This document shows positions 9,284 to 18,893 of a stretch of DNA of 64,000 nucleotides, piece after piece (the stretch's first letter is position 1; each line of letters begins with the position of its first letter). This DNA comes from Ralstonia sp. NFACC01 (GTDB lineage Bacteria > Pseudomonadota > Gammaproteobacteria > Burkholderiales > Burkholderiaceae). The DNA lies in the NCBI RefSeq assembly GCF_900115545.1, contig NZ_FOWV01000006.1, forward strand, positions 173,235-237,234, in the 5' to 3' direction. Under the pieces are notes generated by a model. The model saw only the letters and a program-made list of their open reading frames with translations, made no database searches and was not told where the DNA came from. The translations under genes were made by a program, and so were the position numbers.

Positions 9284-9289
9284 ATTATA
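9284..9289 (-). promoter_or_regulatory. Candidate -10 element for the fmdB-DUF502-aspS unit
   Basis: On the minus strand a perfect TATAAT lies about 150 bp upstream of the FmdB start. No good -35 hexamer is seen at 17 bp, so this is a weak call. An adjacent perfect palindrome GGGAATTCCC (9301-9310) might be an operator. Confidence 0.3.
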
Positions 9290-9382
9290 AACCCTTTTAG
9301 GGGAATTCCCGACCGCAGATTCGGGGCGGGCGATGGCGATGCGCGACAAAGTGGCACACCGCGCACGCCTGCAGCGAGACGC

Positions 9383-10822
9383 TCAAGCTTGCGTGGCCGC
9401 CTTGGTGGTCGGCGCGCGGTTCGCGATCCACTGCGGTCCGAGCGAGCCCAGGACCATCGCACCGAAGCTTGCCAAGAGGCCAACCAATTGTGGCGGAAGC
9501 ATCGCACCGGGCAGGAACACTTCGCACCAGATCCATGCCGCGAGGCCCAGGATGATGGCCAGCAGACCACCCTGCTTCGTCGCGCGCTTCCAGAACAGAC
9601 CGAAGGCCAGCGGCACGAACGCGGCCACCAACGTGACCTTGTAAGCACTTTCGACCATATGGAAGATCGACAGGTGCGAGTTCAGCGCAAACAGCGTCAC
9701 CAGCACTGTGAATGTCAGCACCACTGCCTGCATGACGCGCAGGAAACGCTTGTCGTCCATGTTCGGCAACAGCGGGCGCAGCACGTTTTCGGCAAACGTC
9801 ACGGACGGCGCCAGCAGCGTCGCGCTCGCGCAGCTCTTGATGGCCGAGAGCAGCGCGCCGAAGAACATCACCTGCGCGAAGATCGGCGCATGCTGGAGCA
9901 CCAGGTTCGGCAAGATCATCTGCGAATCGGTATCGATGTACTTTGCGACCATCTCCGGGTCAATGAGCGTGGCGGAATACGCCAGGAACATCGGCACGAA
10001 CGCAAACATGAAATACAGCACGCCGCCCAGCACCGATGCCGTACCGGCGATGCGCTCGGTGCGCGATGAGGTCACCCGCTGGAACACGTCCTGTTGCGGG
10101 ATCGAGCCGAGCATCATGGTGATCCACGCCGTCACAAAGCCGATGACCTCGATCGGGTTGAACGCCGGCCAAAACGAGAACTTGCCCGAAGCTGCCGCGT
10201 GCGCCACCACCGTGCCCACGCCACCGGCCTGACCCGACACCTCCCAGCCGATGTACAGCATGCCGATCACGATGATGATCATCTGGATGAAGTCCGTCAC
10301 CGCCACCGACCACATGCCGCCGAACAGCGTGTAGACGAGCACGCTGCCCGCGCCGATCATCATCCCGAGGTCTTGCGAAACCGCGCCGTCAGATACGGTG
10401 TAGAACACCAAGCCCAGCGCCTTGATCTGCGCCGCCACCCAGCCCAGGTACGACACGACGATGCACAGGGTCGTCAGCGTTTCGGCAGCGCGGCCAAAGC
10501 GGTTGCGATAGAAGTCACCAATGGTGAGCAGATTCATCCGGTACAGCGGCTTGGCGAAGAACAGACCCACCAGGATCAGGCACAGCGACGAACCGAACGG
10601 ATCGGCCACCACACCGTGCAGGCCGTCCTTGAGAAATTCTGCGGGAATCCCGAGCACCGCCTCGGAACCGAACCAGGTCGCGAACACCGTTGCCGTCACG
10701 ACGTAGAACGGCAGGCTGCGGCCAGCCACGGCGAAATCGGCGGTACTGCGCACCCGCAGTGCAGCCCACAGGCCGATCCCGACCGAAATCACCCAGTAAA
10801 CAATGACAAACCAGATCAGCAT
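9383..10822 (-). CDS. Sodium:solute symporter (SSS family)
   Basis: The 479-aa protein is almost entirely transmembrane (about 13 helices), beginning MLIWFVIVYWVISVGIGLW. It carries family landmarks: DFAVAGRSLPFYVVTATVFATW in the first helices (Na-site region), FASTVFGSEAVLG-like GSEAVLGIPAEF, and GGMWSVAVTDFIQMIIIVIG, the SSS signature in the sixth helix. It should import an organic solute with sodium; members cover proline, pantothenate, sugars and short-chain acids, and the substrate cannot be assigned. The ATG at 10822 avoids a 53-residue soluble extension. It follows the thiopurine-methyltransferase-like gene on the same strand, 231 bp away. Confidence 0.85.
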   Translation of the reverse strand: MLIWFVIVYWVISVGIGLWAALRVRSTADFAVAGRSLPFYVVTATVFATWFGSEAVLGIPAEFLKDGLHGVVADPFGSSLCLILVGLFFAKPLYRMNLLTIGDFYRNRFGRAAETLTTLCIVVSYLGWVAAQIKALGLVFYTVSDGAVSQDLGMMIGAGSVLVYTLFGGMWSVAVTDFIQMIIIVIGMLYIGWEVSGQAGGVGTVVAHAAASGKFSFWPAFNPIEVIGFVTAWITMMLGSIPQQDVFQRVTSSRTERIAGTASVLGGVLYFMFAFVPMFLAYSATLIDPEMVAKYIDTDSQMILPNLVLQHAPIFAQVMFFGALLSAIKSCASATLLAPSVTFAENVLRPLLPNMDDKRFLRVMQAVVLTFTVLVTLFALNSHLSIFHMVESAYKVTLVAAFVPLAFGLFWKRATKQGGLLAIILGLAAWIWCEVFLPGAMLPPQLVGLLASFGAMVLGSLGPQWIANRAPTTKAATQA

Positions 10823-11053
10823 GGCAGCGCGGAAAGAAGCTGGAAAACCCCATGGCGGCCCGGTTTTGGGCCCCGGGGCGCCGGGCAAAGTGGCCGGATT
10901 ATAGCGATGGGACCGCGCGCCGGGGCATCGGTACGACCACGAATGCCGCCCCGTTTGCCAGATTTCTGGGCGACGGCCCACAACGGGCGCCGGCAGGCTT
11001 TTCGTTGACCACGGCCCATGTTGCTTCGCACCAACACTGGCCGGGAAAACGGA

Positions 11054-11683
11054 TCAATCGGCGCGGCGGCGCCAGACTTGCCAACGCTCGCGCCCGGCGA
11101 ACACCGGAATCGAATCGGCTTCGGCGATGGGCATATCGCTGATGCGCTCAAACGCGGGCGACAGCAGCCCATCCAGCTCGGTTTGCGTGGTCTCGAACGG
11201 CGGCCCTTTGGGGACCGCCTCCCTGCCTTCCACCACGGCAAAGAAGCCAGCCAGCAACCCGCCTGGCGAAAGCAGTTTCGCCACCTGCACGGCGTAGTCG
11301 GGCCACAGACGACGCGGCATCGCACACAGAAATGCGCGTTCGTAGATCCATTGCACCGGATGCGGCGGCGAAAAACGAAAGAAATCCGCCAACTGCACCA
11401 CATCGGCATGCGGGCCCAGCAGGGTCTTGGCCGACGCCACGGCACTGGGCGCGAAGTCGATGGCCGTGACCGGCCAACCGCGGTCCGCCAGCCAGCCGGC
11501 TTCGTAGGCGTTGCCGCAACCGGGAATCAGCGTGGGAAGCGGCGCAGGCTGCGCTTCGCAGAATTGCCGGAACGCCGCGGGCACACCGGCGGCATCCCAG
11601 GGCGTGTGCTCGCGGCTAAAGCGCTCGTCCCAAAAGGCGGGATCGGCGGCGTCACGGGATTGGAAGACGGGCGGTTGGGCCAT
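11054..11683 (-). CDS. Thiopurine S-methyltransferase-like SAM-dependent methyltransferase
   Basis: The 209-aa protein matches the TPMT family: FWDERFSREHTPWDAAGVPAAF at the N-terminus (the WxxRWxxGxTxWd-like motif), motif I LIPGCGNAYEAGWLADRG for SAM binding, and ERAFLCAMPRRLWPDYA. TPMT-type enzymes methylate thiols or, in bacteria, inorganic ions such as tellurite and selenite; the natural substrate here is unknown. The ATG at 11683 is preferred over an upstream start within the antisense-like extension, because MAQPPVFQSRD begins the conserved fold. The ubiB stop lies only 23 bp upstream, so the gene is likely part of the ubiJ-ubiB transcript. Confidence 0.85.
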   Translation of the reverse strand: MAQPPVFQSRDAADPAFWDERFSREHTPWDAAGVPAAFRQFCEAQPAPLPTLIPGCGNAYEAGWLADRGWPVTAIDFAPSAVASAKTLLGPHADVVQLADFFRFSPPHPVQWIYERAFLCAMPRRLWPDYAVQVAKLLSPGGLLAGFFAVVEGREAVPKGPPFETTQTELDGLLSPAFERISDMPIAEADSIPVFAGRERWQVWRRRAD

Positions 11684-11706
11684 GACAGTCGGAGGGTGAA
11701 AACGGA

Positions 11707-13284
11707 TCAGTAGTGGGCCATCCAGGCCAGAACATGCGTCGCGACGATGCCGACCGCGAAACCACCGACGAACAACAGCGCGGCAGACAACAGCCGGTTC
11801 GTGCGCTTTTGCTCGGCAAGCAGCGCAGTGAGCGCCGCGGTCTGCGCGTTGCCGTCCTCGCGGGAGCGGCGATCCAGAATCTGGTACACCAGGCGCGGGA
11901 AGTCCGGCAGCTTGTTGGCCCATTGCGGTGCCTCGACCTTCAGGCGTTCGATAAAGCCGCGCCAGCCGATCTGCTCGTGCATCCAGCGTTCGAGGAATGG
12001 CTTGGCCGTCTTCCACAGGTCCAGATCCGGATCGAGCTGGCGGCCAAGGCCTTCCACGTTCAACAGGGTCTTCTGCAGCAGGACGAGCTGCGGCTGCACT
12101 TCCACGTTGAAGCGGCGCGAGGTCTGGAACAGCCGCATCAGCACCAGACCCAGCGAAATTTCACCCAGTGGCCGATCGAAATACGGCTCGCAGCACGCAC
12201 GGATGGCGCCTTCCAGCTCTTCCACGCGCGTCTCTTCCGGCGCCCAGCCAGACTCGATGTGAAGCACCGCCACGCGGTGGTAGTCGCGCTGGAAAAATGC
12301 CAGGAAGTTCTGCGCCAGGTAGTTCTTATCGAACTCCGACAGCGCCCCGACAATGCCGAAATCCAGCGCGATGTAGCGGCCCAGCGTCTCGGGCGCCACA
12401 CTCACGAGAATGTTACCGGGGTGCATGTCGGCATGGAAAAAGCCGTCGCGGAAGACCTGTGTGAAGAAAATCTCCACGCCGTCGCGCGCGAGCTTGTGCA
12501 TGTCGACGCCGGCGGCGCGCAGTTCTTCGGTGTGCGAGATCCGCATGCCGTGCATGCGCTCCATCACGAACACCTCAGACGTGCACCAATCCCAGAAAAC
12601 CTCGGGCACCAGCAGCAGGTCGGACTTGGCGAAATTGCGGCGCAACTGGCTGGCGTTGGCCGCCTCGCGCATCAGGTCAAGCTCGTCGTGCAGGTACTTG
12701 TCGAACTCGGCGACCACCTCGCGCGGCTTCAGGCGCTTGGCGTCGGCCCACAGTTTTTCCATCCAGGTAGCGAGGTCCCGCATGAGCGCGAGGTCGCTGT
12801 CGATCACGGGCAGCATGCCCGGGCGCAGAACCTTGACTGCCACCTCGCGGCCGTCGTCCGGGCCGCCGCGCAGCGTGGCGAAATGCACCTGAGCAATCGA
12901 CGCACTCGCCACAGGATGATGGTCAAAACGATGGAACAGCGCCGACAGCGGCTTGCCGAGCGATTTCTCCACGATGGCTGCCGCCACCTTCGGGTCGAAC
13001 GGCGGCACGCGATCCTGCAGCTTGGCCAGTTCGTCAGCCACATCGGGCGGCAGCAGATCGCGCCGCGTCGACAGCACCTGCCCGAACTTCACGAAGATGG
13101 GCCCAAGCTGCTCCAGCGCCAAGCGCAGGCGCTCGCCGCGGGGCAGCTTCGGCTTGCGACCCAACGTCAGCAGCCAGACCAGCGCGCGAATGCGGCGGCT
13201 CTTGAAGCCCGACAACACGAGCTGATCCAGCCCGTAATAGAGGATGACGAAAACGATCTTGCCCAGCCGGAATAAGCGCGTCAT
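11707..13284 (-). CDS. ubiB: UbiB, atypical kinase/ATPase for ubiquinone biosynthesis
   Basis: The 525-aa protein is a full-length UbiB. It has the ADCK-type KxGQ motif region ([19 protein letters not shown]), the A-rich loop with [11 protein letters not shown], the catalytic-loop equivalent [14 protein letters not shown] and the metal-binding LDFGIVG. Two predicted transmembrane helices lie at the C-terminus ([25 protein letters not shown]). UbiB proteins support ubiquinone assembly at the inner membrane through ATPase activity. The ATG overlaps the ubiJ stop (ATGA at 13281-13284), giving the conserved ubiJ-ubiB coupling; ubiE follows the same theme 2 kb upstream. Confidence 0.95.
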   Translation of the reverse strand: MTRLFRLGKIVFVILYYGLDQLVLSGFKSRRIRALVWLLTLGRKPKLPRGERLRLALEQLGPIFVKFGQVLSTRRDLLPPDVADELAKLQDRVPPFDPKVAAAIVEKSLGKPLSALFHRFDHHPVASASIAQVHFATLRGGPDDGREVAVKVLRPGMLPVIDSDLALMRDLATWMEKLWADAKRLKPREVVAEFDKYLHDELDLMREAANASQLRRNFAKSDLLLVPEVFWDWCTSEVFVMERMHGMRISHTEELRAAGVDMHKLARDGVEIFFTQVFRDGFFHADMHPGNILVSVAPETLGRYIALDFGIVGALSEFDKNYLAQNFLAFFQRDYHRVAVLHIESGWAPEETRVEELEGAIRACCEPYFDRPLGEISLGLVLMRLFQTSRRFNVEVQPQLVLLQKTLLNVEGLGRQLDPDLDLWKTAKPFLERWMHEQIGWRGFIERLKVEAPQWANKLPDFPRLVYQILDRRSREDGNAQTAALTALLAEQKRTNRLLSAALLFVGGFAVGIVATHVLAWMAHY

Positions 13285-13937
13285 GCCGAGTCACCCTGAC
13301 GGACGGTCCGGACGGCCGGTCGTTGGGATTTTTCGAGCCGCTCCAGCCGCTTGGTCAGACGCGCTTCGGCATCACGCAGTGCCGCCACATCGGCGGCGAA
13401 CTGCGCGAGACGCGCATGGCGTACGAGCGTCGGTTGCTCATCGGTCAGATACGACGCCACAGATTCCGCCAGCGAACGGCTGACGCGCGTGGCCTCTGTG
13501 CGGGCGGCCTGCGCGCCGCTCACCATACGCTGCGCGATGACGTCGCCAAACACGCGCGAGAGGTCTTCCGCCGCATCCCAGCGCAGATTGCGCAGCAGCG
13601 TGGACAGCACGTTGGCGAACTCTGCCTCGCCCTCGATACGCACGTGCTTGAGCACGGCGGCCTGTCCGCCCGTTGCGTAATCGCTGGCAGCGGCCGCCAG
13701 CGGCACGACAACAGTCACGGCCGGTTCAACACCAGGGTCGGGAGCGGTCACCAAGCCGGTGGCATCCACCTGCAACGTCATCGACATGGGCGCCAAGTTA
13801 AAGCGTGCGACGCGACCCGCGAACGGCCGCAGTGTCTCCTGCGCCCAGGGCTCCTGGCGCAGCAGATGGTTGAGTGCGAGCAGCAGCGGCTGCATCAGCA
13901 CAAGCGGAAACGGAGACGAAGAGGCTGTCGAAGACAT
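13281..13937 (-). CDS. ubiJ: UbiJ, ubiquinone biosynthesis accessory factor (SCP2 domain)
   Basis: The 218-aa protein has an N-terminal SCP2-like lipid-binding domain ([27 protein letters not shown], then [12 protein letters not shown]) and a C-terminal amphipathic helical part ([19 protein letters not shown]), the UbiJ layout. UbiJ organises the hydroxylation and methylation enzymes of the ubiquinone pathway in a soluble complex and binds lipid intermediates. It overlaps ubiB by 4 bp. A terminator-like hairpin at 13998-14033 separates it from the upstream Tim44-like gene. Confidence 0.92.
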   Translation of the reverse strand: MSSTASSSPFPLVLMQPLLLALNHLLRQEPWAQETLRPFAGRVARFNLAPMSMTLQVDATGLVTAPDPGVEPAVTVVVPLAAAASDYATGGQAAVLKHVRIEGEAEFANVLSTLLRNLRWDAAEDLSRVFGDVIAQRMVSGAQAARTEATRVSRSLAESVASYLTDEQPTLVRHARLAQFAADVAALRDAEARLTKRLERLEKSQRPAVRTVRQGDSA

Positions 13938-13997
13938 GCGGTGATGGTGCGCAAAAACAGCAAGGAAGCAGCAAGAAGCGGGCTGGCGGCGGGCAGC

Positions 13998-14033
13998 AAA
14001 AAGGGCCCGAACCAGACGGTCGGGCCCTATTTT
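13998..14033. terminator. Rho-independent terminator (minus strand, possibly bidirectional)
   Basis: A perfect 8-bp stem GGGCCCGA/TCGGGCCC with a 9-base loop is followed on the minus strand by TTTTT and on the plus strand by TATTTT. It sits about 50 bp after the Tim44-like gene stop and upstream of ubiJ, so it most likely ends the Tim44 transcript. Confidence 0.75.
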
Positions 14034-14083
14034 ACGGGGAATGCTGAAACGGCCGTTTTGCGGCGCTTCAAGTTGTTACAGCA

Positions 14084-15133
14084 TCACTGCAACTGCTGGA
14101 TACCCGCCAGCACCCAACCACCCGCACCCTGCGTCGGCTTGGTCAGGTTCCACACCTCGGCAAACGGCTGTGCGGGCGCATTGGCTTCTTCGCGGATCAT
14201 GCCGGAGAAGCGCACGCTCGCCAAGTACTCGGCGGCCTGCGTTTCGATGCCCAGCATTTCGGCTTCGACCGAGACCACGTCGGTCTTGTTGGGCGACGTG
14301 CCGCGATCAGCCAGGTCCATCTTGATCTCGGCAAACATCTCCGGCGTGGTGAACTCGCGAATGTCGTTGAGATTGCCGGCATCCCAGGCTGCCTGCAGGC
14401 GAATGAAGTAGACCTTCGCGTTGCGCAGGAAAGCTTGCGTATCAAAATCTGCCGGCACGCCCCACGGCTGCTGCGGTGCGGCCGCGGCAGGTTGAGCGTT
14501 GACGGCCTGCGCGCCAGAAGCGGCCGGACCACCCAGGTTCCATGACTGCGCAGCGGTTGCCGCGCCAGCGCCCAGGCCGGACGTGTTGCCGGTATTGACC
14601 GATGCGGCTGCCGGTGCGGAAGCCTGCGGGGCCGGTGCGGCAGGTTGCGGCACGTACGGCTCACGGTCGCCGCCCAGCGACGGGCCACCCGTGGCGTAGG
14701 CAGGACCCTGCGGACGGCTGCCGCGCACCTTGCGGATGATCCACATCACCACGAAAGCGACGAGCGCGATCAGGATCAGGTTCGACAGCAGCGAGGCAAG
14801 GCCCGCGCCCAGACCGAACTTCGACAGCAGATAACCGATACCCAGACCGGCAGCCAGGCCACCAAGCATGCCGCCCCAGTTACGTCCAGGCTTTGCCGCC
14901 GGCGCGGCCGGAGCCGGTGCGGCCGGCGAAGGTTGCGCAGCCGGTGCGGCCTGCTGTGTCGGCGACGGCGTTGTGGCCGGCGGCGTCTGTTGGCGTTGCG
15001 TCACGGTGGACGACTGTTTGCCGACGCTGCGACTGCCGCCTATGCGTTTGGCGTTGGCGTCAATCGCCGTGCCCAGTGCGAGCGTCGCGACCAGCGCGCC
15101 CGCCATCAATTTTCCACCCCAATGCAAACTCAT
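14084..15133 (-). CDS. Tim44-like domain membrane protein
   Basis: The 349-aa protein begins MSLHWGGKLMAGALVATLALG with a cleavable-looking signal ending ANAK. It then has a Pro/Ala/Gln low-complexity linker, a glycine-rich region with a transmembrane helix (SNLILIALVAFVVMWIIRKVRG, about residues 118-139), a second low-complexity linker, and a C-terminal Tim44-like domain (FDTQAFLRNAKVYFIRLQAAWD, then EFTTPEMFAEIK). Bacterial Tim44-like proteins are inner-membrane proteins of unclear function, named after the mitochondrial import component. The ATG is preceded by GGAGAG. The gene is downstream of ubiE with a short gap, and the neighbourhood ubiE-Tim44-ubiJ-ubiB is conserved in beta-proteobacteria. 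Confidence 0.88.
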   Translation of the reverse strand: MSLHWGGKLMAGALVATLALGTAIDANAKRIGGSRSVGKQSSTVTQRQQTPPATTPSPTQQAAPAAQPSPAAPAPAAPAAKPGRNWGGMLGGLAAGLGIGYLLSKFGLGAGLASLLSNLILIALVAFVVMWIIRKVRGSRPQGPAYATGGPSLGGDREPYVPQPAAPAPQASAPAAASVNTGNTSGLGAGAATAAQSWNLGGPAASGAQAVNAQPAAAAPQQPWGVPADFDTQAFLRNAKVYFIRLQAAWDAGNLNDIREFTTPEMFAEIKMDLADRGTSPNKTDVVSVEAEMLGIETQAAEYLASVRFSGMIREEANAPAQPFAEVWNLTKPTQGAGGWVLAGIQQLQ

Positions 15134-15260
15134 CGCTGTCTTCTCTCCAATGGCAGTGACGCCATTAGATGAAGACGTCAATGCGGAAATTCAATGTGAA
15201 GGATCGTGGCATATCGCCGCAGCGCACTACATCGCCCATCTGGTGGAATGACCGAAACAC

Positions 15261-15992
15261 TTAGAGGCGACGGCCAACGTGCAGCGCCACGACACCCGCT
15301 GTCAGATTGAAGTATTCGACCGAGTCCAATCCGGCCTGTTCCATCATCTGCTTGAGCGTTTCCTGATCCGGGTGCATGCGGATGGACTCGGCCAGGTAGC
15401 GGTAGCTCTCGGGGTCGCCCGCCACTTTGCTTCCCAGCCACGGCAGCACCTTGAATGAGTACACATCGTAGGCCTTCTCCAGCGGCTGCCACACCTTGGA
15501 GAACTCCAGCACCATGACCTTGCCGCCTGGCTTCACTACGCGACGCATTTCTGCGAGCGCGCGATCCTTGTGCGTCATGTTGCGCAAGCCGAATGCCACT
15601 GTCACCACATCGAAGTAAGCATTCGGAAAGGGAATGTGCTCGGCGTCGCACAGCGCGGTGGGGGTGAGCACCCCGGCATCGAGCAGGCGGTCACGGCCGA
15701 CGCGCAGCATCGACTCGTTGATGTCGGTCAGCCACACCTCGCCGGTGGGGCCGGCCTGGCGCGCAAAGGCCTTGGCCAGATCACCTGTGCCGCCGGCAAT
15801 GTCGAGGACTTTGTAGCCGGGGCGCACCGCTGCCTGGGCGATGGTGAACATTTTCCACACGCGGTGCAGGCCGCCGGACATCAGGTCGTTCATCACGTCG
15901 TACTTGCTGGCGACGGAATGGAACACACCGGCGACCTTGCCGGCCTTCTCCTGCTCATCGACCTGCTGGAATCCGAAGTGGGTTTGGCTCAT
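15261..15992 (-). CDS. ubiE: Ubiquinone/menaquinone methyltransferase UbiE
   Basis: The 243-aa class I methyltransferase begins [24 protein letters not shown] and has the UbiE signatures [24 protein letters not shown] motif [16 protein letters not shown] and [16 protein letters not shown]. It methylates the ring carbon of the demethoxyquinol intermediate in ubiquinone synthesis. The start is fixed by the conserved N-terminus. It belongs with ubiJ and ubiB downstream. Confidence 0.96.
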   Translation of the reverse strand: MSQTHFGFQQVDEQEKAGKVAGVFHSVASKYDVMNDLMSGGLHRVWKMFTIAQAAVRPGYKVLDIAGGTGDLAKAFARQAGPTGEVWLTDINESMLRVGRDRLLDAGVLTPTALCDAEHIPFPNAYFDVVTVAFGLRNMTHKDRALAEMRRVVKPGGKVMVLEFSKVWQPLEKAYDVYSFKVLPWLGSKVAGDPESYRYLAESIRMHPDQETLKQMMEQAGLDSVEYFNLTAGVVALHVGRRL

Positions 15993-16044
15993 GACAGAAA
16001 GGGATACGGATGCAGCGCACAGGCGCCGCAAAGTGAATCGGGAA

Positions 16045-16461
16045 TCAGTGGCTGTGGCCGCAGGCGTGGCCGGCATTCTCTGCCATCGGGGCGTCACGGT
16101 CGACGCCGGCTGCGGCCAGACGATCGAGATACGCCTGCCAGAGCGTGGCTTGCTCAACGCCGAGGCGGTACAGGTAGGCCCAATCGAAGATGCCGGAATC
16201 GTGGCCGTCGGAGAACAGCGGCCGGATCGCGTAGTTTCCCACCGGCTCGACGCCGACGATGCCCACCTCGCGCTTGCCGGTCTGCAGAACCTCCTGACCA
16301 GGCCCATGCCCCTGCACTTCGGCCGACGGCGACAGCACGCGCAAGTATTCGAACGGCAGGCTGAACTGCTTGCCATCGGCAAAGGCGATCTCCAGCACAC
16401 GCGATTGCGTGTGCACGGTGATGCCGGTCGGGTGCGGGGTGTCGGCGGAAAGTCCGGCCAT
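16045..16461 (-). CDS. DUF971 family protein
   Basis: The 138-aa protein contains the DUF971 (gamma-butyrobetaine hydroxylase-like N-terminal) fold: [65 protein letters not shown]. The tail ends in a His-rich HACGHSH that could bind metal. Stand-alone members lie next to Fe-S or ubiquinone genes in proteobacteria, and their biochemical role is not settled. It lies 52 bp upstream of ubiE on the same strand. Confidence 0.85.
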   Translation of the reverse strand: MAGLSADTPHPTGITVHTQSRVLEIAFADGKQFSLPFEYLRVLSPSAEVQGHGPGQEVLQTGKREVGIVGVEPVGNYAIRPLFSDGHDSGIFDWAYLYRLGVEQATLWQAYLDRLAAAGVDRDAPMAENAGHACGHSH

Positions 16462-16494
16462 GGAAAACGTCTCGTCGAGTCAAAAAACTGCGTT

Positions 16495-18339
16495 TCAGGA
16501 AGCCGCCAGCGCCATATGCGCAGGCTCTTCCACCACCCGATAGCTTACCGCAGTCAACGGATCGCCCTCGGGGATGTAGCGCAGGCGGCGATGGTGGAAT
16601 CGTGCCACGGTGCTGCGGTGTGCCACGCTGACGATGGTCACATCAGGCATCGATTCGAGCATCAGGCTGTACATGAACGCCTCGGTATCTTCGTCGAGTG
16701 CGCTGGTAGCCTCGTCGAGGAAGAGGTAGTCGGGGCGCTGCAGCAAAGCCCGCGCAAAAGCCAGGCGCTGCTGCTCGCCGGGGGACAGGCGCAGGCTCCA
16801 GTTGCTCACCTCGTCCAAGAGGCCGGCGAGCGCCGGCAAGCGACAGGCGGTCAGGACCTGGGTCAGACGCTCTGCGGTGTATTGAGTGGCCAAATCCGGA
16901 TACGACAGCGCATCGGCCAGCGTGCCGGAGGGGAGATAGCTGCGCTGCGGCAAGAACAGCACGCGGGCATCGTCGGGGACCTCGATGCGGCCGCTGCCAT
17001 AGGGCCAGATACCGGCCACGGCGCGCACCAGCGTGCTTTTGCCGCAACCGGACGGACCGCTGACGAGCACACGCTCACCGCGTGCGAGCGTCATGTCGAA
17101 GGGCTCGACCAGCAAATCTTCGGGCTTGCGGTTTGGGAGGTTCAGCGCAAGGGCGCGGGCTTCAATAGCGGGTACGGCTGCAATCTCGACCTCGACATCG
17201 CGCACGCCGGCGCGGTGCTCTTCTTCACGCTCGGCGGCGCGGATGGCGCGCTGGAATTCGATCAACCGATTGGTGGAAGCTTTCCAGGTGACCAGCGTGC
17301 GGTAGTTCGTGACAAACCACGACATCGCGTCCTGCACCTGTCCGAAGGCCGTGGCGACCTGCATCATCCCGCCCAGCGTGAGCGTGCCGCCAAAGTAGCG
17401 CGGCGCCGACACCAGAAACGGGAAGATGATGGCGAACTGCGCGTAGCCGGAACTGGCGAAGGTCAGGCGCCGCGTGTAATCCATCAACTGATTCCAGTTG
17501 GTGCGAATGCGTTCGAAACGGCCCCGCAGGATGGCTTTCTCGGTGGGCTCGCCGCGGTACAGGGCGATGCTCTCGCTGTTCTCGCGCACGCGCACGAGCA
17601 GGAAACGGAAGTACGCCTCGTAACGCTCCTGCTGGAACGACAGCCCGATCAGCGGCCGCCCCACGAAGTGGATGATGACCGAGCCCACGATCGAGTACAG
17701 CAGCGCAAACCACACCATGTAGCCAGGAATCACAAAGTCGTGCCCGCCCAGGCTGAACGCCAGGGGCCCCGACACCGCCCACAGGATGCCGAAGAACGAC
17801 ACCAGCGTAACGGCCGAATTCAGGAAGCCCAGCGCCAAGGTGAGCGTCGCATCGGTGAAGGTACGCAGGTCGTCGGCAATCCGCTGGTCGGGGTTGTCAG
17901 CGCTGTGCGTCTGTTCCAGGCGGTAGAACGCCTGCTTGCCAAGCCAGTCGTCGAGAAAGCTGCCGGTAATCCACGTCCGCCAGCGCATCTGCAACATCAT
18001 CGAGTAGTACAGCCGCATGATCGAACCAATGATCAGCAGCGCGGCAATCCATGAGAAACGCAGCAACTGCGCCCAAAACTCGGCGTAGTTTTTCTGCTCG
18101 AGCGCGTTGTAGAAAAGCCGGTTCCAATCGGTGAACAACACGTTCATGAACACCAGGAACAGGTTCAGGCCAATCACCAGCGCCAGCAACCCCCAGGCCT
18201 TGTGGCGATCTTCCGAAAACCAGTACGGGCGAATCAGTTGCCAAGTCTCCGAGAGATTCAACCGCCCATGGTGGACGGTCAGTTCGGAGATGGAATCCTT
18301 GTGAGAATCGGGCGTGGCGGCGGTGCGCGGTGTCGTCAT
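16495..18339 (-). CDS. SbmA/BacA-like ABC transporter, fused permease and ATPase (YddA type)
   Basis: The 614-aa protein has an N-terminal ABC_membrane_2 permease domain with about six helices ([61 protein letters not shown]) and a C-terminal ATPase. The ATPase has Walker [14 protein letters not shown], signature [13 protein letters not shown] and Walker [14 protein letters not shown]. The family includes SbmA/BacA-like peptide and B12 transporters; the ATP-driven YddA branch probably exports or imports peptides or lipids across the inner membrane. A substrate cannot be assigned. It is followed by DUF971 and preceded by the HIT gene on the same strand. Confidence 0.88.
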   Translation of the reverse strand: MTTPRTAATPDSHKDSISELTVHHGRLNLSETWQLIRPYWFSEDRHKAWGLLALVIGLNLFLVFMNVLFTDWNRLFYNALEQKNYAEFWAQLLRFSWIAALLIIGSIMRLYYSMMLQMRWRTWITGSFLDDWLGKQAFYRLEQTHSADNPDQRIADDLRTFTDATLTLALGFLNSAVTLVSFFGILWAVSGPLAFSLGGHDFVIPGYMVWFALLYSIVGSVIIHFVGRPLIGLSFQQERYEAYFRFLLVRVRENSESIALYRGEPTEKAILRGRFERIRTNWNQLMDYTRRLTFASSGYAQFAIIFPFLVSAPRYFGGTLTLGGMMQVATAFGQVQDAMSWFVTNYRTLVTWKASTNRLIEFQRAIRAAEREEEHRAGVRDVEVEIAAVPAIEARALALNLPNRKPEDLLVEPFDMTLARGERVLVSGPSGCGKSTLVRAVAGIWPYGSGRIEVPDDARVLFLPQRSYLPSGTLADALSYPDLATQYTAERLTQVLTACRLPALAGLLDEVSNWSLRLSPGEQQRLAFARALLQRPDYLFLDEATSALDEDTEAFMYSLMLESMPDVTIVSVAHRSTVARFHHRRLRYIPEGDPLTAVSYRVVEEPAHMALAAS

Positions 18340-18453
18340 GGCGAGGGCGTTGGCGCAACAGAAAGAGAATCAGACGTCGTGCGCGCCACAGGGGTTCCGC
18401 GCACGACGTGGCGATGCGTTACCGAGCGCTACCCGGAGCGACGGCCGATGGGC

Positions 18454-18891
18454 TCAAGCGTCAGCCAGCGCCGCCTGCAGCGCGTACGACAGTGCCGGCA
18501 ACTTGGCCGTGATCTCGGCCATGCGCGCGGTATCGGGCGAGCGCTGCTCGGGGCCCCACACGGCTTCTGGAAAATGCGTATCCCACCGATAGCGCGGGAT
18601 GACGTGCCAATGCAGATGCGGCACGAAATTGCCGAAGCTGGCGAGGTTGATCTTGTCCGGCGCCAGTTCGGCGCGCAGCACGCGCTCGACCTTGGTGACG
18701 AGGTCCATCAGCCAGTACCGATCGGCATCGGACAAATCGGTCTGCTCGGCCACGTGGTCATTCCAGATAACGCGGCAGAAGCCCGGAAAGCGCGCGTGCT
18801 CGACCAGCACCACGCGCGCCTTGGCATTACGCCAGACGGGCTCACCGCCGTCCGCCTCGCACAGCGCGCAGCCGGGCGTCCGCTCGCTCAT
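18454..18891 (-). CDS. HIT family protein (histidine triad hydrolase)
   Basis: The 145-aa protein starts MSERTPGCALCEADGGEPVWR and has the histidine triad in NFVPHLHWHVIPRY (HxHxH). The N-terminal CALC suggests an additional metal site seen in some HIT proteins. HIT proteins hydrolyse nucleoside phosphoramidates or dinucleotides. Start chosen so that the ATG falls 2 bp after the stop of the large dehydrogenase gene, indicating translational coupling. Confidence 0.88.
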   Translation of the reverse strand: MSERTPGCALCEADGGEPVWRNAKARVVLVEHARFPGFCRVIWNDHVAEQTDLSDADRYWLMDLVTKVERVLRAELAPDKINLASFGNFVPHLHWHVIPRYRWDTHFPEAVWGPEQRSPDTARMAEITAKLPALSYALQAALADA

Positions 18892-18893
18892 CG